From NCBI GenBank assembly GCA_024704765.1, contig JAKMXF010000296.1:346465-410464 (forward strand): a stretch of DNA of 64,000 nucleotides, given 5' to 3'. A model generated the notes under the pieces. The model searched no databases. It saw only the letters and a program-made list of their open reading frames with translations, and was not told where the DNA came from. Positions 34,399 to 46,682 of the stretch are shown here, one piece after another. Every line of letters begins with the position of its first letter. Position 1 is the stretch's first letter. Origin of the DNA: Oopsacas minuta (Eukaryota > Porifera > Hexactinellida > Lyssacinosida > Leucopsacidae). The translations under genes and the position numbers were made by a program.

Positions 34399-36870
34399 CA
34401 GCGGTTCTTAACCTTTTTTTGGGCCATTTCCCACTTTGGAAGACTCAGTCAATCAATTTCCCACCAAATCATGGATGTAATTTAAATATTCAAAAGCACA
34501 CGGCCATATAATCCTATTCGTTTGAGAAGTTTTGTAACTTATATATTTGATTTTAGATAATGTATTTTTAATAAATCAACATAAGATCTCAGTACATTTT
34601 TCGAAAGTACTAAATTTGTAATGGTAAATAAGTAATTCAATTCTTTAATGTGATTTTTGTATTTGTTTACAACGCACAAGATCGGTGATATCGGGTTCAG
34701 TAAAGGAAATAGAACATCTCTGGTCATCTTCCACCTCTAATTTGTTTCGAGCCTTTGTTTTGATAGCAAGTAAGCTTGAAAGTCCAGATTCACATAGATA
34801 AGTTGATGAGAAAGGTACAATAGTTTTAAGAGCTTGTTTACTGACGATTGGATGAGCCAAATACATTTTGGCCCAGAAATCAGAGAGACTAAGAATTTGG
34901 AACTCATCCTTGCTAAATGAATCATGGACAAGTTCTAGAAACTCCTCTGGATATCCTCTGGAATCGTCTCGACCACATACTTGAATGGATTTCTTACCAT
35001 AGCAATTAATGGATCCTCTGTGTTAATCCCAGGAAAATATTTAGTAAACTCCCTTCCTAGGCAGTCAAGATGCTCCATTATGTCTTTTTGAAGTTGTGCG
35101 GAAAAGGGTTCATTACAGAGTACATCTGTCAATCGATGAAAGAACATGTATTGCCTTCCATGATCTTTCTTCTCCAGAGTTTACTTTTGGAGATGAAGGC
35201 ATTAATGTTGTCTCTAGACTGATTATGTTGGTATATCGGCCCTGAAGTTTCCGATTAAGCTCATTTAGAGCTTCAAAGATATCTGCAAGGTATGCCAAGT
35301 GAGAGACAAACTCTGGTTTATTAAATTCAATTAGGAGATCCATCTTGCATTTCATCTTAAGAAAGGTATCCACCTCTTCCTTAAGTTCAAATACCCGAGC
35401 CAACCACCGTACCTGCGTATGGAACAAGAGAAACTGATGGGGCATCCATTCCTTCACAAATTTGGCGAAATAAGCGGGTATTGGACGCTCCGCTTTTGAT
35501 ATAGTTGACTCCTTTAATGACGATCGCTAAATTAGCACATAGAGAACTAGGCATTGTTTTAGAGGCCAGTGCCTGGCGATGGATGAAACAGTGGGTTCTT
35601 AGCACATTCGGATTCTTGTGTTTAACAAGCGAGATAAAACCAGATCGGTATCCAACATGACTGGTGCTCCATCTGAGCACACACCGACTATATTTTTCCA
35701 GTTAATATTCATATCCCCAAAGAATGTTGAGACTACGGCCATGACATCTTCTGCCTTTGTTGTCGTCTCCAAGGGCTTACAGAATAGGAACTCCTCCTCA
35801 ATCGTCGGACCATTCATATAACGAGCAAAAACCATCAATTGAGAAAGATTAGCCACATCTGTAGACTCGTCCAGCTGGATAGCAAACATGAGAGATGCCT
35901 GGATTTTGTAATTATCTGATGTTTGATATTGTTAGACATATCAATAATCCTTGACTTGATTGTGTCGTTTGACATGGATATTTGCTCCAGCTTGCTAATG
36001 CCATCTTTGTTGAGGACTATTCGAGCACATTCAAGAATGCAGGGGTTTATGAGAGTCTCCCCGATTGTATGAGGTTTCTTGTTTTTGCCACCAATAGTGC
36101 AATGGCATACGACGCGTGAACAATTGACGTTGCCTGTTGATGGAATGCTCCACTGGAATTTAATTTCACCTTTTTAATCCAGTCTCCTTCAGCCCAAAGA
36201 AAGCTCGATCTTTTTTGGAATGCTCCGGGTGGACTGTGGTGAGATGTTGCTTCAGTTGGTACGGCTTCATACTTGAATTCGAAAGAGTTTTCATATACAA
36301 TACGCATTGTGGAAGTGGATAACCATTATTTTCCTGGAATGTAAAGCCAAAATTGAGATAATCTTCGTGATAATTTCTCTTCAGTGACATGGTAAACACT
36401 GACTTATATAAATTACTGTAAGAAAGTTAGAAAATTGAGACTTAAGAATTCGAGGAGGCCAAATAATGTAAAATAATTCTAAATCAGAGTTATTTGAGTT
36501 GAGTAATTGTTGAAAGTTGGTTACTATTTATATATAATATCAGGTATGAAACAAGTTCAATTTCACTAAATTAGAACTGGCACATTGATTGAATTTCTAC
36601 GTAGTGTCAATCTCCAAATAAACATTTATTATAAGCAAAGATACCATTCAAAAGTTAGTGCTAATGAAAAAGCATTTGATTGCACTTGGATTTGCATGGT
36701 TATATCTCACTTAAATGTATTCTTAGAATTCATTGAATTCGCAGAACTTGGCATATTATTTAGAATTTTAGTGAATATGTCCCCACATTTAATAACTTTT
36801 ACATAATGGTTCTCAGAAGCACCATCCCGCACCCAATGATCTTCCATTCCCCATCGGTTAAGTAGCACTG
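34399..36870 (-). mobile_element. hAT transposon (ZBED5-like), perfect 8-bp duplication
   Basis: 2472 bp. The ends read CAGCGGTTCTTAACC (left) and CAGTGCTACTTAACC (right, reverse strand). The 8-bp duplication CTCTAGAG is identical at 34391-34398 and 36871-36878. The transposase relic is on the minus strand. The exact duplication suggests it is younger than the hAT at 12.2 kb. Confidence 0.9.
34645..36390 (-). pseudogene. ZBED5-like hAT transposase, broken
   Basis: ATG 36390 gives MSLKRNYHEDYLNFGFTFQE and a BED-finger relic with Cys, MKPYQLKQHLTTVHPEH. After a shift come LNSSGAFHQQATSIVHASYA and VAKTRNLIQSG. Then FAIQLDESTDVANLSQLMVF, KPLETTTKAEDVM and VGVCSDGAPVML, which contains a catalytic Asp. 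THCFIHRQALASKT and FLLFHTQVRWLARVFELKEE follow, and the dimerisation block CESGLSSLLAIKTKARNKL ends near 34740. The order is that of ZBED5/SCAND3-type hAT proteins. Roughly half a dozen shifts break it, but the motif blocks are well kept, better than in the 12.6-kb copy. Confidence 0.85.
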
Positions 36871-36878
36871 CTCTAGAG

Positions 36879-37859
36879 GGCTGGCGATACATGGCCTCAC
36901 CCTTGATTCATTGAAATAGTACGGATGAAATTGTTGAAGGGGCCATAAGTGAGGTATAGCAAATAGTATATATTGTATTACGTAGATAATGATCCTGCGG
37001 AACAGGTGCTACGTCTATGGGTTTGAATTTTATTACCAATAAATACAATTGGGAAGTAAGCATCCGAACTCGCCCTCCCAAAGTTTTAATTATGAGGGTA
37101 GGCGAAATACTTCCTTCTACCAACGTTTCAGATAGTTAGATATAACATAAATTTACTCCCCAATATATAGGAATCGGCGCCAGTAGAATCCATGAAAGTG
37201 CCTATTGTACCCCCTTCACCTAACTCTATGTATTTTTGGACGATTCTTCAAATGTCTGATAAGAGAACCGATTCCAACAGCAGGTTGATAAAATACTCTT
37301 ACATAAAGATCTATCAACTCCAACTGTGCAACTTGGACTCGGTTATCATTTACGAGATTCTATATATCACTCTCTGAGTAATAACTTAGGCTGAATTAGA
37401 TATATAATAGTTGTTGGAAGAATATTTCACTTAACGAGATATATATCCATATGTAAACTTTACATAGAAGCACAGTTTTCCAGAGAATCATTTTTCTGGG
37501 CTAAATACTGTAATCTCCCCTCAAATATGGAAAATGTCAACATTTGACTATTTCACTTTCTATATCATTTATCTTGCGAAAAATTATTGCAAACATCTGC
37601 AAACCTTTTGCTAGTGCACTTGAATAATTAGTTCTACTTTGTATGCAGTTATGGATATCTAAGTAGAGATAATTCTACAAGTGCAAATTGACAGATGTGT
37701 TCATAATTATTACCTTACCCATGACCATTCCATAAGTCTTCCAACCCATTATCTATATATATATATTATCATCCAATTTAATATTGTCGAACATAACCAT
37801 ATCGGATCTCCTTTCCAATGCGGTACCTTTGAGAGTTTTTTTGCCTACAATTTCTATAG
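36879..37859. other. region without supported gene
   Basis: AT-rich with scattered short frames; no family motif, no paired termini. Confidence 0.5.
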
Positions 37860-38104
37860 TTAAATCCGAAGATAATAATTCCAACATTCCTGAACCATCA
37901 AACTTTTTTGTTGAGAACACGGTCATTGTTCCTACTAGTCCAATACATGACAGTATTACTCACAAGTATAGTTTGGACTCTGCAATATTTCAGATGAATT
38001 CAACTCGCCCCAAAAAACCTTCAAGACCTCACTCATTTTGTTTAGATGCCTCGTTAGGGATAGATGAGGAGAGTTTCCAAAAGATTTCTACAGGGACCTC
38101 TTTT
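37860..38104 (+). CDS. candidate host exon
   Basis: A strong pyrimidine tract with TTTCTATAG ends at 37859, and a GTACGT donor follows at 38105. The frame is open throughout (about 81 codons) and reads KSEDNNSNIPEPSNFF, then PTSPIHDSITHKYSLDSAIF, then STRPKKPSRPHSFCLDASLG. It looks like a basic, Ser/Pro-rich disordered stretch. No family recognised. It begins with a split codon and ends in phase 0. The next exon-like piece at 38160 does not join it in frame, so the model is incomplete. Confidence 0.4.
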
Positions 38105-38159
38105 GTACGTTATTTTTTGTTTGTTGATTCGATTTCTTCCTTCAAATTTTAACTTTCAG

Positions 38160-38305
38160 GTTTTATCCGCTCAGTAGCGGATCCAGGAGAGCTAAATGGG
38201 ATACCTGCCCACCAGTATAATCATATAATGATATCAACATCCTTTAACTCGAACCTCAGGAGAAAATCAAATCCAGTTCGAGTTCGCATAAAGCCTCTGT
38301 TTAAG
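38160..38305 (+). CDS. candidate host exon, downstream neighbour
   Basis: AACTTTCAG acceptor and AAG|GTACCA donor. One frame is open: SVADPGELNGIPAHQYNH, then STSFNSNLRRKSNPVRVRIK. It is only 55 bp from the previous candidate exon, in the same strand, but needs a one-base overhang that the GTACGT donor does not give. Either a different donor is used or one of the two calls is wrong. Confidence 0.3.
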
Positions 38306-40440
38306 GTACCAATTACCTCCGCAACACTTTTTCAAATTATTAAGAAATGAAATTTTAGCTGCTTATTTAGTCTTTTAATCCTTTCAATGAAACTATAAAG
38401 CATTCTTATGAAGATTATTTGCACTTATAATTATTTTTGAAATGCTCTAACAATTAACATAACTCGAAACCTGAAAAGTATTTTCTAAACACGAATATTA
38501 TAGTTTAAGGTTAGGAACTGGTGAATATTGTCTATTTGAACTAGTGGATTGAAGCTTCTAATCCTGTTCTAAAATGACTGAATATATCCACATCGCTAAA
38601 ATTCTGAAAAATGCATTTAATTCTCTTTTGGCAAGGAATATTGGCACGATTTGGCAATTCTGTTTATTCAAATTTTCAATTTTTCCTTTTGGCCCAAATT
38701 GGGCTACATATTTAGTTTACGCTAGGATATCTACCAGTATTTGTAGTAGGGTAGGATCAGTGCCACGGTGGCGCAAACTACCATGTTTTTAGCATTCTCT
38801 TCTTTGGATATATTTTTCTTATGTTGAGAAAAGTCCTGAAGTCAAAATTTAAATCCTTTTTGGCGACATTATGTCGTGTCCCAATATTTTTTATAATTCA
38901 TAAGCGAAATGAATCCGCACAATGTTGGTGCTTCCTCCATTGTCAAAAATATGATATAATCTTTTTAGAGTGATATTCAGATTCAGCGTAAATGTTTCAC
39001 AAGAGACCATTTTGCGTTTTGCAAAAATATTTTCCTATATCCACAGTAGGTCTCGTAAGATCATAAATCAGGTTTCACATTGGGCTTATGTGTCCATATC
39101 CCATTTATCTAAGTTGCTGAAATATTTTATCACTTATATTTTAACTAAATATATTCAAGACCACATAATAGGTTTGAAACAATATCTAGTGAAATGTCAA
39201 TCATAATTTATTCCAAATTACATTGACCATGCAAAAATGAGGTTTAAAATATGACTTTCAACTTTTAAGTGAACATAGAAACAATATTTCGGTAAACTGA
39301 ATTATGATTCTCTCTGATCCTTTTATGTTAATCCTAATATATCAATTCCAAGATTATATCATGTAATTTTGCGAGGTATTAACCAACATTCCAAATTTCC
39401 CATGTTACATATCGAATTTCTTGGAACACTACAGAGTGTCGCCCAAATCATGTGAGTTTTGAGTTGTGCACTTTGCTCTGCACATTAAACATGTATCCAA
39501 AACCCAGAATTCTCAGAAACATTTTAAATTTGTCTTCAAGGATTGTATTTTTAGATGTGTTTCTCGAGAAGCTCGCAAGTTTACTGTTACCAGTAATTGT
39601 TTTCTTTTCATAGAAAGGCTTGTGAAATAATTTATGATAAAGAAAGAGGCTTGTGAAATATTTCATAAAAAGATACAAATATACTAAAGGAAATAAAGTA
39701 AAACTAAAGAGAGTAGGTAACTAATAGAGTAAAAGATTTTGGGGTACTGATCACGTTAAATGGGGTAACTTATTACCTCGAATGATTGCCTTTGGGTTAT
39801 TATTCAAGCCCCCTTGAGAGGGATGTTTCGTTTTTCTAAACACTATAATTTCGATTAAGCCATACGTAAGTGTTGCATTATGTTTATTCATCCATACAAA
39901 TTGTAGATTGACTAATATATATGGGAAATGACTATTGACGTCTTTATTTTTTGCAGCTTCGGGAGCTATTATTCTAGGTTGTACAGTAATTGGATATTAA
40001 TAATGTCTACCTTTTGGTCTTAGAATATCAAATCGAAAGTACTGGGGAGAGTACTGGACCAGCCATTATGTAGAAGTTCAATAGTTCGAGATATATAGGG
40101 AATATTTTCGCTGCATACATGGATTAAATTACAAGAGGTTGGAAAATATTCCTCATTATCAAGTTTAATTTAATTATTCATGCTCGCAGTTTTGTACTAA
40201 ATGTCCATGGATCTTTCACTAACTAATGTATATACTGTGCATGTACTCATTAAAGAAGGACTGTCGGCTCGAACTCAGGTCCTCAAACAATTAGAATATG
40301 TTTGAATTCCTATTTTTCGTTCTTCCCATGCTTTTGTCCGAATAAATGTATTACATAAATTTACAGAAATACATTTCATCTATCCCAAATTTCATCAATC
40401 TCCAAATGTGTGAAATTTTGTGTTTATTGCGCATTTTGGA
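38306..40440. other. non-coding AT-rich region
   Basis: No recognisable gene, RNA or paired repeats found in about 2.1 kb. Confidence 0.55.
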
Positions 40441-40479
40441 CTTAGAAGTTCTCAAGTGCGGTACCAGCACCTAACACGC

Positions 40480-40625
40480 GTTTACATGTGTGGGCGGGGC
40501 GATTCCCAAGACGTTTATTGCGTTGTAGTTCAGGTCTAAAGGCATTTAATTCGGGCCTGCGGGTCAAACAGCTCCCATCCGGGTTGTCGCGGATCCCACA
40601 TCCTGACCCGCGCAGATCTAATTCT
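40480..40625. other. GC-rich island of unknown origin
   Basis: This short stretch is clearly richer in G and C than the rest of the window and contains GGGCGGGGCG, GCCTGCGGGTC and CATCCGGGTTGTCGCGG. Both strands are open over it (about 92 and 100 codons), as expected when stop codons are rare in GC-rich DNA. The minus-strand frame is Arg/Leu-rich and unlike any family I know. It could be a repeat, a captured fragment or part of a host exon. Confidence 0.4.
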
Positions 40626-40763
40626 TTCCTAACCTTCCCATTTACGTATACAGTTAATTCAGTTCCTAATAATCTATTCGTCGGTACACCACTGCTTATT
40701 AAATATTTTAATCCTAAACACCTATCTAGTGCTATTTTTCTCACATCTGCGACAACATTTTAG

Positions 40764-41275
40764 TTCGGTTATATTTTACATAAGAAAACCATGACAAATT
40801 TCCAGATTTGGATGGCAATTACGCTGATTACCCGATCAATTTGCAAGTCTCCTTGGTTATGCTAAGTATATTGTATATTTTGCAGCATATTACAATTGCC
40901 AATAATTAATATAGGTATAATAAATCAATGTATACAAATCCACGAAATTTATAACCTATCCTTAGTAAAGGGACCGCAATTACCCTCATTTGTAAATCCT
41001 CCACTTAACACTTTTGTTTTGCATAATTTTTCGGAACAAATTTGACAAATTGTGTCAAATCAAGACTCGCATTCCGAAGTATAAGTCTGAAAATAACAAC
41101 AGTGGGTAACAAGGAGGGAAATGGCGGCCTTTAATTATACTGTATATAGGAATTGAGCTATGGCCAATCGAACCGAACCATTTTAGGCACCAATTAATTA
41201 TGACCTGACAGTACACCAAATATAGAATTTGAGGTATAAATTCACATCATAAAACTAAAAACACTTTAGGACACT
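40764..41275. other. spacer without recognisable gene
   Basis: Nothing supported here. Confidence 0.55.
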
Positions 41276-41532
41276 TACACTCCCTGGCCAATAGTATTGG
41301 AACACCATACCATTAATGACACATGTATTTGGTTATGTCACATTGGGAGAATATTCCTATTGAATAGTCTATGGATATATCAGAAAAGGCGGTTGTGATG
41401 ACAAAATTAATAATAGAATTAAGTCCACAAATGTTTGAAATTATCTTCAGCCTATGCAACTAAAGTGAATATATATTTGTGTCATGTATCAATTGTAGCA
41501 GAGTGTTCCAATACTTTTGACCAGGGAGTGTA
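41276..41532. mobile_element. Tc1-type MITE
   Basis: 257 bp bounded by TA. The ends read TACACTCCCTGGCCAATAGT and TACACTCCCTGGTCAAAAGT, both continuing ATTGGAACAC. This end sequence is typical of Tc1-like transposons. Non-coding interior, so it depends on a transposase elsewhere. Confidence 0.8.
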
Positions 41533-42685
41533 TAGAATATTATATACAATATTAATGAGTAGAATGAGCAAGAAATATGCGCAATTTTTCTTGTGTCGGA
41601 GCAAAAATGCTAATTACAAACTTGAAAATTCTATTTAGTTCAATATGTGGTTGGTTTAGAATATTTGAATTTTGGGATAGTCAATAATTTTTAAGAATAC
41701 AAAAAGTAATGTTTTTCCATCCTTTTATCAACAACCATTCGAATGTGTTAATAGAGAGTTATTTTATTCTATTTGAAAAATCTACTTTTGGCGATTTTCT
41801 AATGTCATTGTTAAGTGGCGCCTAAACTGGTTACCCACTTAAATTGTTCCGTTGCATTCCCATACTACATTACCCTATATTAAGTATAATTAGAGGTTAT
41901 GTAAAGTATAATTTGCCCATGAACCGAAATTACATCTTTGTTCCTAGTTTTAAGGCCATCTCGATGATAAGTATAGCCGTGTATTAAGTACGCCATGTGT
42001 AGCCGTTAGCTACGTATACGAAACCATTCACAAATTGTAATCTGATGGTACAAATTTTATGGAAAACGTTTTGTATGAGCACTAATTAAGACACTTTGCC
42101 TTCATTTGAGATAAATTTGTGAATAATACATTTTCATAAGATATGATTTGCAATCGTCCAAAAGCTTAGGCTCGGCTGAGCTGCGCTGATTACAAGCATC
42201 AACTTAAAGCTTAGGTTATCACACAGTGTAGTCTTGCCTAAAATAGAAATATTGGCGCCCCCTATGCTATTCAAACTACTCCTACTATTATCCAAAAAGC
42301 TTTGTTAGAACTAACACATGGATATGTATTACTCAGACATGTCCCCAATCCATCCTATCTTTAACATCACTGATAGCAGTATAACATATATCCTATCCTG
42401 TATCAGAGGCGTAGTAATCCTGGGTAATAGTGGTTCTAGCCACAAATTCCAAAGATAGTGTATGATTATCCTCCCCACCTTGATAATCATGCATTATCTT
42501 GAACGATTGTGGATTTGTGGAATCGAACAACTGTTAATGCAATTTAGTATTTTTCGACGCGCAACTCTCACTACTTTTCTTATCCTTTATATCATGTTAT
42601 CTATCACTCAAATTTTAGGTATATTTCTTTAGTAAATATCATTCCCACAAGATTAATGCAAGTGGAATAATATACGGATTGGTGG
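41533..42685. other. region without supported gene
   Basis: AT-rich; no gene or paired repeat found. Confidence 0.5.
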
Positions 42686-43967
42686 TATCAGGGCGTTCAA
42701 TAAGTCTTGCGGGTCATGATATATCTTAGGAATTAGTCAAGTAATATATCTAACTTTCATATATTATCAGCCCATATAGCTAAACTCCATATACGTACTG
42801 AAAGTTTCAAGCTTATTCAATACAAATTATGAATTTTTGAGATAGTTACGTGTAGTCAATTTATACCTACTGTTCAATTTATGGCTTCAAAGGATGTTAA
42901 TTTCAACCTCAAATAGCGAGCTTACATATAGTTTCGCACAATACTCAAGATCCAGATCTCCTCTAGAGCGATGAGCTGCCCGTTTTAGATCTGGTGATGC
43001 TGATGTCACTGATTTGCCACGATCTGGAAGACCGGTATCCGCCACAACATCAGAGAATATCGCACTCTTGAAAGTATAGTCATGGAAACCAAGTGCATTA
43101 CTGTCAATCAGTTAGAACAAAGTATGGAGATTTCATCGGGAGCTATTCGTACAATTCTGACGAAATCTTGGTTACCGATCGATTTGTGAGAAATGGATCC
43201 CGCTTAAACTCAGTGAGAATCAAAGGTTGGCACGACTGAATATTGCCAAGAAACTCTTGGGAACTTATGAGAACTGTGATTCTAGACGCCTAACAGAGAT
43301 TATTACTGGTGACGAGACGAGGGTATACTATTCAACACCATATAGCAAGTATAAGAAGCGATCCTGGGTGATGGGCGACGAACAACCGGCGAAAATTCCT
43401 AGACCGACTTCAGAAAACCTAAGATTATGTATACCATCTTCTTCAGTAGTCATGGAATTGTCTCGCAATTACCTTGTGAGAGTGGCAAAGCTGTTACTGC
43501 TACTTTCTTTACAGAGCAAGTGCTTCCAAATTTGATAAAAAATATAGAAAAGTACCGCCCGAAAACCGGAACTCGAGCAATGAAGATTTTAAATGATAAC
43601 GCCGGTTCCCATACAGCTAAGCTTACCATTAATTTCTTGGCTGTAGAAGGGTTAGAGTTACTTCCCCATCCACCACACTCACCAGACCTAGCTCCGTGTG
43701 ATTTTTGGCTATTCCCCAAGCCTAAAATCTACCTTCAGGGCAAAGATTTTAACACATTACAAGCACTCGGAGCGGGCTTGTACCATTACTTCAAATCCAT
43801 CCCCGAAGAAGATTACAGAAATGTGTTTTACAAGTGGGTGGAAGGTTGCAAATTTGTGTATCTTCAGGAGGGGATTCCTTTGAGTAAATAATATAGTGAA
43901 TTAGTGTGTATAGTGTTTGTATCATATTCTATGATATCACTCGCAGGACCTATTGAACACCCTAGTA
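42686..43967 (+). mobile_element. mariner element with paired ends
   Basis: 1282 bp bounded by TA. The ends read TATCAGGGCGTTCAATAAGT and TACTAGGGTGTTCAATAGGT, both continuing with a CYTGCGRGT block. The transposase is in the same orientation with an intact C-terminal half. Confidence 0.85.
42881..43891 (+). pseudogene. mariner transposase (DD34D), 3' half intact
   Basis: ATG 42881 (MASKDVNFNLK). The N-terminal half is broken by stops. 43227-43535 gives ARLNIAKKLLGTYENC and IITGDETRVYYSTPYSKYKK with the first catalytic Asp. From 43427 one frame is open to the natural stop at 43891. It contains AMKILNDNAGSHTAKLTINF (second Asp) and HSPDLAPCDFWLFPKPK (third Asp). Thirty-four residues separate the two Asp, the mariner DD34D signature. 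The C-terminus YKWVEGCKFVYLQEG is typical. The frame shift near 43430 and the N-terminal stops make it inactive, yet this is the best-kept DD34D copy here. Confidence 0.9.
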
Positions 43968-44562
43968 ATGGATCTGTGATAGGATATAGCATTGTGAGCA
44001 TCACACCAAGTAATTACATATTTCGTTGGCCCAATTCAACATAATATTAGTATATTTCTTCGAGTTATGCCAATAGCATACTTGTAGTTGCACAACATAA
44101 CTCAAGTACAAATTGAACATAGTAGTTAATTTATAAACTTCCAAGCGAGTGTGTAGTTTGGACACGGGTAATGATTTCACCAATTAAATTTAATGAAAGG
44201 TTTGCTCAATACGAATCAATTATAGATTGTTAACCAAAATCTATGCCACTTGATGACTATGGGTCCTATAGCCCCCAAAAACCCCCAGTTGGATTGTTAT
44301 CCCTCATCAGCAATTACTATATCAAAAAATGTATACACCCTTGATCCTAAATTGTTCAAAATTCTCAGGTTAAGCCCCTTTAAATCCCTTTGAGCACGTC
44401 TTTAAATAAAATTCTAGCGCGCTTGGCATGCTAGGTCGCTTCAGGGCCACATTGAGGTAGTTCGGGGCCCTATTCACAGTATTATTTATGAATATTCGGA
44501 AATATGTAAAAGTTTACTTGTAGAGATACCTGTAACCAAATCTCAACCATCTAACATATATT

Positions 44563-44725
44563 TTGGCTGAGCAGTAGCAAATAAGGTGATTTTTTAAATG
44601 CCAAAAAGGTGACAATTACGTCAAATTTTCGTCTAGGGTCTGAACTTTCGTCCAAAACTCAAACTTGTTCGAACTTGATTCAATACGCATTCCAAAAATT
44701 AGCCCTTTGGGCCTACGATTTCTTT
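44563..44725. repeat. dispersed repeat, copy B of the 19728 unit
   Basis: Shares ATTTTGGCTGAGCAG, TTTTCGTC, TTTCGTCCAAAAC, AAACTTGT and ATACGC with 19728-19880 in the same order. Confidence 0.5.
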
Positions 44726-44984
44726 AAAACAATTCTGGGCACACAACACATTGACTATTTTCAAGTGTAGTCTTATAATCAATATCTTCTGTTTACAGCG
44801 CATGCTGGGTATTTGGACATTATGTACTTACAACATGGTGAGTACTTGGCATTATATGCTTACAATATGCAGGGTATTCGGACATTATGTGCAATTCACA
44901 ACGATGTTCTTATCACCGGCATCCACTGTTTTAAAACGCAATAATATATCTATTTGTATATGCTAGCGCACTTCGCTTGCTAGG

Positions 44985-45080
44985 TCGCTTGCTAGGTCGC
45001 TGCTCGACAGCTTAGTACCTCAGGTTAGCTTAAGTATTAAACAGTTAAATTCCTTGATGTTTTTGGTCGGTACTTGACCT
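44985..45080. repeat. dispersed repeat, copy B of the 19306 unit
   Basis: Contains GACAGCTTAG, CTCAGGTTAGCTTAAGT, AAACA, TTCCTTGATG and TTTTTG, matching 19306-19410. Just upstream, TGCTAGGTCGCT is present twice in a row. Confidence 0.55.
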
Positions 45081-45165
45081 GTTGTATTCGCCTCGAGCTC
45101 GGGTCAAATTTTGCGGAAATTTTCATTTTGTATTTCATTGCTCATCCAATCTCTTAATACTCGAG

Positions 45166-45350
45166 ACAAGAAGTACCCAGATTATGAACCAAATGCCAAA
45201 AGCAGCTCAAGTAATACTACAGAAAGCCATTACATGGATTTTGGAACGGCCATGGATAATACAAAATTACAAGTTCTGCTAAAAACTTTCTTCAAACATG
45301 TTGCGCGAGTATACCCGGTTGCGGCTGCTTGGCCCCCCCAGATCATGTGA
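45166..45350 (+). CDS. candidate terminal exon
   Basis: After AATACTCGAG the frame reads KKYPDYEPNAKSSSSNTTES, then MDFGTAMDNTKLQVLLKTFF, then KHVARVYPVAAAWPPQIM and TGA at 45350. It looks coding, with a Ser-rich stretch and an amphipathic end. No family recognised. The acceptor is weak. It could be the last exon of a host gene on the plus strand. Confidence 0.3.
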
Positions 45351-46682
45351 AATTTAAATATTATATACTTAGGTGTCCTGACTTACTTTACAAAAATATT
45401 TTGTGTAATTTTCTAATGAGGCGGAGTTTTTCGACTTGACCCAGCTGCAATTTAGCCTCGTTACTCCACTGGGTTACAATAATGCTTATAATATATTATT
45501 TTCGGACTCTTAAACAGTGTGGACTGTCGAGCGGATACTGAGAACACAAAAACATATTATTCCAAAGACCGCCTACTAATCTTAAGACCTTACTCACAGT
45601 GGGCTACTATCGTGCATTAAGCATGAATTCTTACCTTCATTTTATACCATTTTGAATGCTGAATTACATCTTAGATATAGTCAATGAGCAATATGTAAAT
45701 TATCAGATGAAATAGTTAAATAAGAATTTCTATTTTTATGGTCAATCAAATATAAGCCTTCATTGCTGTATTCTATTTTATACATTCATTATATATGACA
45801 GAGGCTTTTCCAGTGACCTATTGAATTTAGAATGCATGCTGGTGTTCATCTACATGTTTTCCAAGCAAAGTGAGTGTGCTTAGTTTGAATAGATCATTCA
45901 TTTTCTTCAGGAACGAAAAGTTTAATCAGATATTATGGATACAATACTGTGAAAATTTGTATAAACTCTCTTCTTCAAAATACCATAGATGAACTCTACT
46001 TGTATTTAACAGTAATTCATCAATAAGATACTCATGTGTTAGTTATTCTTCAGTTGCCACAGATATTCACATATTCAATTGTCTTCTAATACAAACTAAG
46101 TTAAGTAAATATATAGATTTATTTATTACTGTATTTGGTAATTAAGATTATGTCATTTAATGAAAACCTGATGTGATATAACAAAATTGAAACAAATGAA
46201 CCGCAATAATCGACTTACTATACAGTGATAATGCATTGTATAAGCTTATATCTAAAATTGATCGCGTAACACCCTAATACTAGTAAATCACGATAATAGC
46301 CCACTGTACTTATCCAAAGACATCGTATAAATAGACATTTCATTGGATATATCATTTGATTACTTCAAGTCTAATTAATTTGAGTTACGCTCTTAATTTT
46401 CTCGATAATATCAATTTTTTTGTATTTCGGCTCGAATATATGTATTATTGATGGATAACGATCAACATAAGCCATGTCATCCAACTATTTCCATTTCGAA
46501 ATATCGTTATCTTATGGTATACAAGGCAATCTTATGTTAAGATCTCTAGATTATTGCTCTCATAAATAATCACCAGTACCTCTTCGATTTTAATTATATT
46601 ATCAAGTAATCTAATGATGTTTATTCATAAAGTATACTTTTGTAATGATGAGAGGTCAAGAAAGTAAGCTATAATAGATACC
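45351..46682. other. AT-rich region without supported gene
   Basis: No recognisable coding sequence or paired terminal repeats. Confidence 0.55.

Noticed and set aside
40442-40763. Overlapping 91- and 100-codon frames on both strands
   Set aside because: Explained by the GC-rich composition; neither has a recognisable domain.
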